Positions 61,612-64,000 of a stretch of 64,000 nt of DNA are shown in pieces. Source of the stretch: Grammothele lineata (taxonomy: Eukaryota; Basidiomycota; Agaricomycetes; Polyporales; Polyporaceae); NCBI GenBank assembly GCA_002150815.3, contig NDFF03000160.1:60824-124823 (forward strand), given 5' to 3'. A program made the translations under genes and the position numbers. The notes under the pieces are model-generated. The model searched no databases, was not told where the DNA came from, and saw nothing but the letters and a program-made list of their open reading frames with translations. How positions within the stretch are numbered: the first letter of the stretch is position 1; each line of letters begins with the position of its first letter.

Positions 61612-63361
61612 CTACTGGAGCTCAATACCATCACATTCCTCCGCCTCCTTCGAGACCCCGTCCTCGCCAATCCACTCATCCCTCGGTCCTTCAAACGTCC
61701 TAATCGTCGCACCCACCGATCCGACGAAGCGCTGAAAGTAGAGCGTGCTCGACAGCACGGGCCCGGAGCCCTCCGTGGCGTGCTCGAGAACGCCTTTGCT
61801 CGCTGCTTGGAGGTCAAGCATGAAGCGAGAGATGAGGACGGACGTCAAGCTGCGTACGGGAGCGAAGATTAGTACCGGGACAGACATGCTGACGCGGCGA
61901 AGAGCGGAAAAGGAACGCACGGATCAGTGAGGATCGTGACATAGCTCGTATTGCTGTTCGGATTGTGGATCTGATGTGGCACGTCAGTATGCTAATAAGG
62001 TCGGATCAGAGTCGTTGAAAACGTACGGCGAGAAGGGTCAGGAGGAGATGCAGAGTGTTCATAATAAACAGGATGCTATCCCCGGAGTAAGCACAGTCAA
62101 TTTTGGAACCGCGCCATCAGGAGGGGACGTACGCAAAGTACATCGCGCCTATGCGGAAGAGTCAATGGAAACATGTAGATGTCTGTGTAGTAAGAGTACT
62201 CACCGTCGAAAAGCAGGACGCCTGATAGAGAAGTTGCTCCAAGGGAAAATCGTCCGAGACCCCCTCTCCTCAGCTTATACCATGTCAGGAAGCTGACGGT
62301 CAAGTCTGCCGCCATCAGCGGGACCCTTGACGCGATGGTCACTGCCTCTTCAGATGAGCATGTCTGGAGCAGTCCAATTGAGCCCTAACTCACGTCTACA
62401 ATAGTAAGGACAGTGAGCCGGTTTGAACTACTAGGCGGCATACAGGACACGAGGCGTACCTTTGCACAGTCTCGATTGATACGTCGATATAAGCTTGCCA
62501 TCCGAGGGGCGGGACGTCGGCGGCTTGAAGCACGACGATATGGAACTAAGCAACGGATCAGCTCACGTTGTCTCTCACGACGAATCTCGCCTCCGATTCG
62601 AGAGATGGCGTACCATATTCACGCCAAATGGGGCCAGCGATAGCAGGAAAACGAGGAGGGCGAGCATCCAACTTGTGCTGAGCGCGAATGTCCGCAGCGC
62701 GGAAAAGGCTAATATCATGGGTACTCTACTGTTGAGCGATGATTGTGGCTCAATAAACTCATTAGAAGCTCACCAGCCCAGATGGGATACTGCGCCAACG
62801 CCAGGGCAGCTTGGCCTTGAGAGAAGGCGAGGAACCTTAAACGAGGCGTAAGAGTTATTCCTAGCTTTGTCGAACACAGCAGTCCACCTACGTGGAAGTC
62901 TACAAGCCCATCGTGACTGAGTAAGAGAATAGTGGTTAAAGAAGCATCGTGATCCTCACCGCGACAGAACTATCATCTCCAAAACTTGTAATGTGGTCCG
63001 CGACGACGTTGTAGACGTTGTACGATAACGTCAGATAACGATTGCCAAAGAACAATCCGGTCGCTCCAGTGAAGGGGCTACGCCAGAATAGCTGAATTTC
63101 GCGACCCAGCGTGATGGTGTATTCATAGAAGAGGACCGCTTCGTGGTGGAATCGGGTGTTAGTAGAGTTAGTATTGCTCCCAGAAAGAAGAGAAGGCAAG
63201 CCTCACCCTGCGCTGCGCGACTGCAGTAGCTCCCTATCGTGCTGCCAATACCGGCGTCCAACTACGTGTGACGACTCCCACTCGCTTGCTGAAACAGTAG
63301 GATGAACATACATTCCGTCCAACGCTGAGACGATCTCAGCAATCTCTTCAGGGGACGCCAT
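61612..63361 (-). CDS. DUF6533 family membrane protein, copy 11
   Basis: Exon 1 is 50 nt (MASPEEIAEIVSALDG, donor GTATGT) and exon 2 35 nt (TIGSYCSRAAQ, GT donor). Exon 3 reads VLFYEYTITLGREIQLFWRS and FFGNRYLTLSYNVYNVV. Then FSALRTFALSTSWML, SRVPLMAADLTVSFLTWYKL, the 16-nt micro-exon (AMYF) near 62140 and a last exon LTSVLISRFMLDLQAASKGVLEHA with LYFQRFVGSVGATIRTFEG. The frame is open 22 codons above the chosen ATG and contains another ATG at 63427; 63361 is preferred because it restores the 50-nt exon seen in the other copies. The most divergent copy in the array, but intact. Confidence 0.84.
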
Positions 63362-64000
63362 GCCGCAGGAGGCGGCGGCGTTGACAGGTGCGGCGCCACG
63401 GAGGGGGATGGCCGACTCGTTCGACAACTGTGGGAAACGGGATCGCAGAGTTCAACGTTGTCGCACGTGCTCCAGGCACCTTCGGCATCGGGATCGATTC
63501 CTGCCCGTGCCGGATTTCCGCTTAGTCACCTGCTCGATGGACCCCTGGATGTTTTCTCGCGCGTGAGTATTCCTTTTCCGCCATCCGCCAGCCTCTGCAT
63601 CTGCCTCAGCATCCTCTTTCCATCATCTTGTGTTCTCATGGAGGAACTAGCGCATCTGAGTAATGTTACGCCGAGGCCAGCGCGGGCGCCTATGGGACGT
63701 ACGATGAGCGCACGTGGTCGAGGGTCGAGGGATCGGGGTAGACGTACGCCGAAGAGGCGAAGTCGAGCACTGTGGTAGAGGGCGAGCGACACACAGGGGT
63801 TCGGTGGGGAGAGAGGCCTCGATTGGAAAAGGAGGTCAAACTGAGGAGCATCCTCAGGAAGACCCAGACTATATAGGTACATGCGAGACAATAGCCATGG
63901 GCTGTGCGGGAAAGGAGGAACAATAGGGACAGGGGCGCGAGACGATGACTCAGAATGAGTCGCTATGAGTCGTACATACAATAGCGGTGTTGAACCGCCG
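63362..64000. other. Upstream region of copy 11 to window end
   Basis: 640 bases with no recognised gene. Contains the promoter of copy 11. Confidence 0.45.

Noticed and set aside
63362..63427. Longer N-terminus for copy 11 starting at 63427
   Set aside because: All other standard copies start with a 50-nt first exon, which the ATG at 63361 gives exactly.

Overview
The window looks like nuclear DNA of a basidiomycete, most likely a wood-decay agaricomycete. Genes are interrupted by many introns of about 50 bases with GT-AG or GC-AG ends. There is a secreted class II (lignin-decay type) manganese peroxidase, a HET-domain protein, and a large set of DUF6533 membrane-protein genes, a family expanded in mushroom-forming fungi. 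No plasmid, phage, CRISPR array, rRNA gene or convincing tRNA was seen. || Layout. (1) 1-24.1 kb: five DUF6533 genes (copies 1-5), all on the + strand, separated by 2.3-5.9 kb spacers. The spacers after copies 1 and 2 are recognisable degenerate copies of each other, so the array grew by duplication of gene plus spacer; a short block with a TGAGTCA/TGACTCA core recurs in four spacers. (2) 24.6-29.6 kb: a convergent pair, an 874-residue RNA-repair protein (2H phosphoesterase, TPR-like stretch, PTP/DSP phosphatase, P-loop kinase and RNA ligase) and a HET-domain protein. (3) 32.3-34.0 kb: DUF6533 copy 6 (+). (4) 34.2-41.7 kb, - strand: an Rds1/ferritin-like protein, a 735-residue protein I do not recognise, and purine nucleoside phosphorylase. 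(5) 44.7-46.3 kb (+): manganese peroxidase. (6) 46.7-48.5 kb (-): DUF6533 copy 7. (7) 50.0-52.8 kb (-): SPIN90/Ldb17-type actin regulator. (8) 53.5-63.4 kb (-): DUF6533 copies 8-11. || The eleven DUF6533 copies are the main feature. They share a strict exon layout: a first exon usually of 50 nt, a second of exactly 35 nt, and a 16-nt micro-exon between the sixth-seventh and last membrane blocks. They fall into at least two groups by C-terminal sequence, and one group (copies 2-5 and 7) carries a GC rather than GT splice donor after the 35-nt exon. Copies 1-6 point right and copies 7-11 point left, so the two halves face each other around a core of conserved single-copy genes. The RNA-repair and HET genes lie inside this expanded membrane-protein region, which may be a self/non-self or defence neighbourhood, but that is inference. 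|| Limits: gene models were built by eye from splice signals, frame and alignment between copies. Coordinates of inner exons may be off by a base or two, and one or two exon borders in the DUF6533 genes were not resolved. Spacers hold many short open frames on both strands with no recognisable product and are reported as non-genic.
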